This document shows, in pieces, positions 5,059-6,066 of a stretch of 6,066 nt of DNA. The position numbers and the translations under genes were made by a program. Location of the stretch: assembly GCA_003557445.1 (NCBI GenBank), contig PWOK01000219.1:1-6066 (forward strand). Reading direction: 5' to 3'. The notes beneath the pieces were generated by a model. The model saw only the letters and a list, made by a program, of their open reading frames with translations. It was not told the DNA's origin and did not search any database. This DNA is from Halanaerobiaceae bacterium (GTDB taxonomy: Bacteria; Bacillota_F; Halanaerobiia; Halanaerobiales; CSSED10-376). The stretch's first letter is position 1. Each line of letters starts with the position of its first letter.

Positions 5059-6066
5059 ATGGAAATAAAGAAAGAAGGAAATTATAAAGCAGAACATATT
5101 CAGGTCCTTGAAGGACTTGAAGCTGTAAGAAAAAGACCTGGTATGTATATTGGTTCAACCAGTACTGAAGGACTTCATCATTTAGTTTATGAACTGGTTG
5201 ATAATAGTATTGATGAAGCTATGGGAGGATATTGTGATTTAATTGAAGTAGTTATTAATGAAAATAATACTATAACTGTAAAAGATAATGGTAGGGGAAT
5301 TCCCGTAGAAATTCATAATAAAGTGGAAAAACCTACTGTTGAAGTTGTTATGACACAACTTCATGCAGGAGGAAAATTTGGAGGGGAAGGATATAATGTT
5401 TCAGGTGGACTCCATGGTGTAGGTGCTTCTGTGGTTAATGCTTTATCAGAATGGTTAATAATTGAAATTTCCTGGGAAGATGGAAAAGTTTATAGACAAA
5501 AATATGAAAGAGGTATTCCTGCTCATGATTTAAAAATAATTGAAAAAAATGATAATATATCTACAGGTACTTCAATTACTTTTAAACCTGACCCTGAAAT
5601 TTTTGAAGAAATAAAATTTGATTATCAAAAATTATCCAAAAGATTTAAAGAACTGGCCTTTTTAAATAAAGGTATAACCATAAAAATATTTGACTACAGA
5701 CATGAGGAGACTAACAGGGATGAATTTTGTTATGAGGGAGGAATTATTTCATTTGTAAAATATTTAAATAATAATAAAAAAGTATTATATGAAGAACCAA
5801 TTTATTTAAAAAACTCAGGTGAAGATGAAGATATTGAGATTGCAATACAATATCATGATGGTTTTAACAGTAGAATATTTACATTTGCTAATAATATTAA
5901 TACACATGAAGGAGGAACTCATCTAAGTGGATTTAAGAGTGCTCTAACAAGGACTATTAATGATTATGCTCGCACCAAAAATATACTAAAGGATAATGAA
6001 GAAAATTTAAAAGGTGAAGATATTAGGGAAGGAATAACTGCTGTTTTAAATTTGAAATTAAAAGAA
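5059..6066 (+). CDS. gyrB: DNA gyrase subunit B, N-terminal 336 residues (cut by the right window edge)
   Basis: GyrB is the ATPase subunit of gyrase, which introduces negative supercoils ahead of the fork together with GyrA. The frame is open to the end of the window with no stop and covers about half of the usual 635-650 residues. The GHKL ATPase domain is complete in its motifs: [13 protein letters not shown] at 20-32, [10 protein letters not shown] at 45-54 (E45 catalytic base, N49 for Mg), DNGRGIP at 76-82, the ATP lid [14 protein letters not shown] at 116-129, and GTS at 170-172. The transducer domain follows from about 220, with [11 protein letters not shown] at 282-292 and a DYA motif at 302-304. 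The ATG at 5059 follows GGGGGA (5048-5053). ParE is a close paralogue, but the place after recF and remB indicates GyrB. gyrA would be expected next. Confidence 0.97.
   Translation, partial: MEIKKEGNYKAEHIQVLEGLEAVRKRPGMYIGSTSTEGLHHLVYELVDNSIDEAMGGYCDLIEVVINENNTITVKDNGRGIPVEIHNKVEKPTVEVVMTQLHAGGKFGGEGYNVSGGLHGVGASVVNALSEWLIIEISWEDGKVYRQKYERGIPAHDLKIIEKNDNISTGTSITFKPDPEIFEEIKFDYQKLSKRFKELAFLNKGITIKIFDYRHEETNRDEFCYEGGIISFVKYLNNNKKVLYEEPIYLKNSGEDEDIEIAIQYHDGFNSRIFTFANNINTHEGGTHLSGFKSALTRTINDYARTKNILKDNEENLKGEDIREGITAVLNLKLKE

Overview
The window is the replication-origin region of a strongly AT-rich, low-GC Gram-positive-type (Firmicutes) chromosome. The order dnaA, dnaN, a small S4-domain gene, recF, remB (DUF370), gyrB, all rightward, with rnpA leftward on the far side of the origin, is the classical Bacillus/Clostridia arrangement. 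Codon use is extremely A/T-biased, and the strong ribosome-binding sites are AGGAGG. Protein sequences look to me like an anaerobic clostridial or Halanaerobiales-type lineage, but that placement is an impression, not a measurement.

Layout. 1-170 (minus): 5' part of rnpA, running off the left edge, with its own consensus sigma-A promoter at 205-233. 240-651: gene-free, very AT-rich, holding five perfect DnaA boxes (432-621) plus inverted repeats; this is the upstream half of a bipartite oriC. 652-2016: dnaA. 2017-2293: gene-free second half of oriC, with degenerate DnaA boxes, a CCCC spacer and a seven-triplet DnaA-trio running into a long A/T tract, the expected site of strand opening. 2294-3421: dnaN. 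3440-3667: S4-domain protein, overlapping recF (3658-4770) by 10 bases. 4787-5041: remB with a TTG start. 5059-6066: gyrB, N-terminal 336 codons, cut by the right edge.

How it works together. DnaA binds both flanks of its own gene and opens the DNA beside dnaN. The clamp (DnaN), the recombination mediator (RecF) and gyrase B serve the forks that start here. The S4 protein and RemB are conserved passengers of the cluster. I found no mobile element, CRISPR array or new gene system.

The oddities are at small scale. The rnpA 5' end has no ordinary start codon in frame and sits across an A9 run from a well-placed TTG. rpmH is missing from its usual place between rnpA and dnaA. A TGTTTATAA motif recurs around the origin. 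A second A9 run, at the end of recF, lies exactly where the frame of remB opens.
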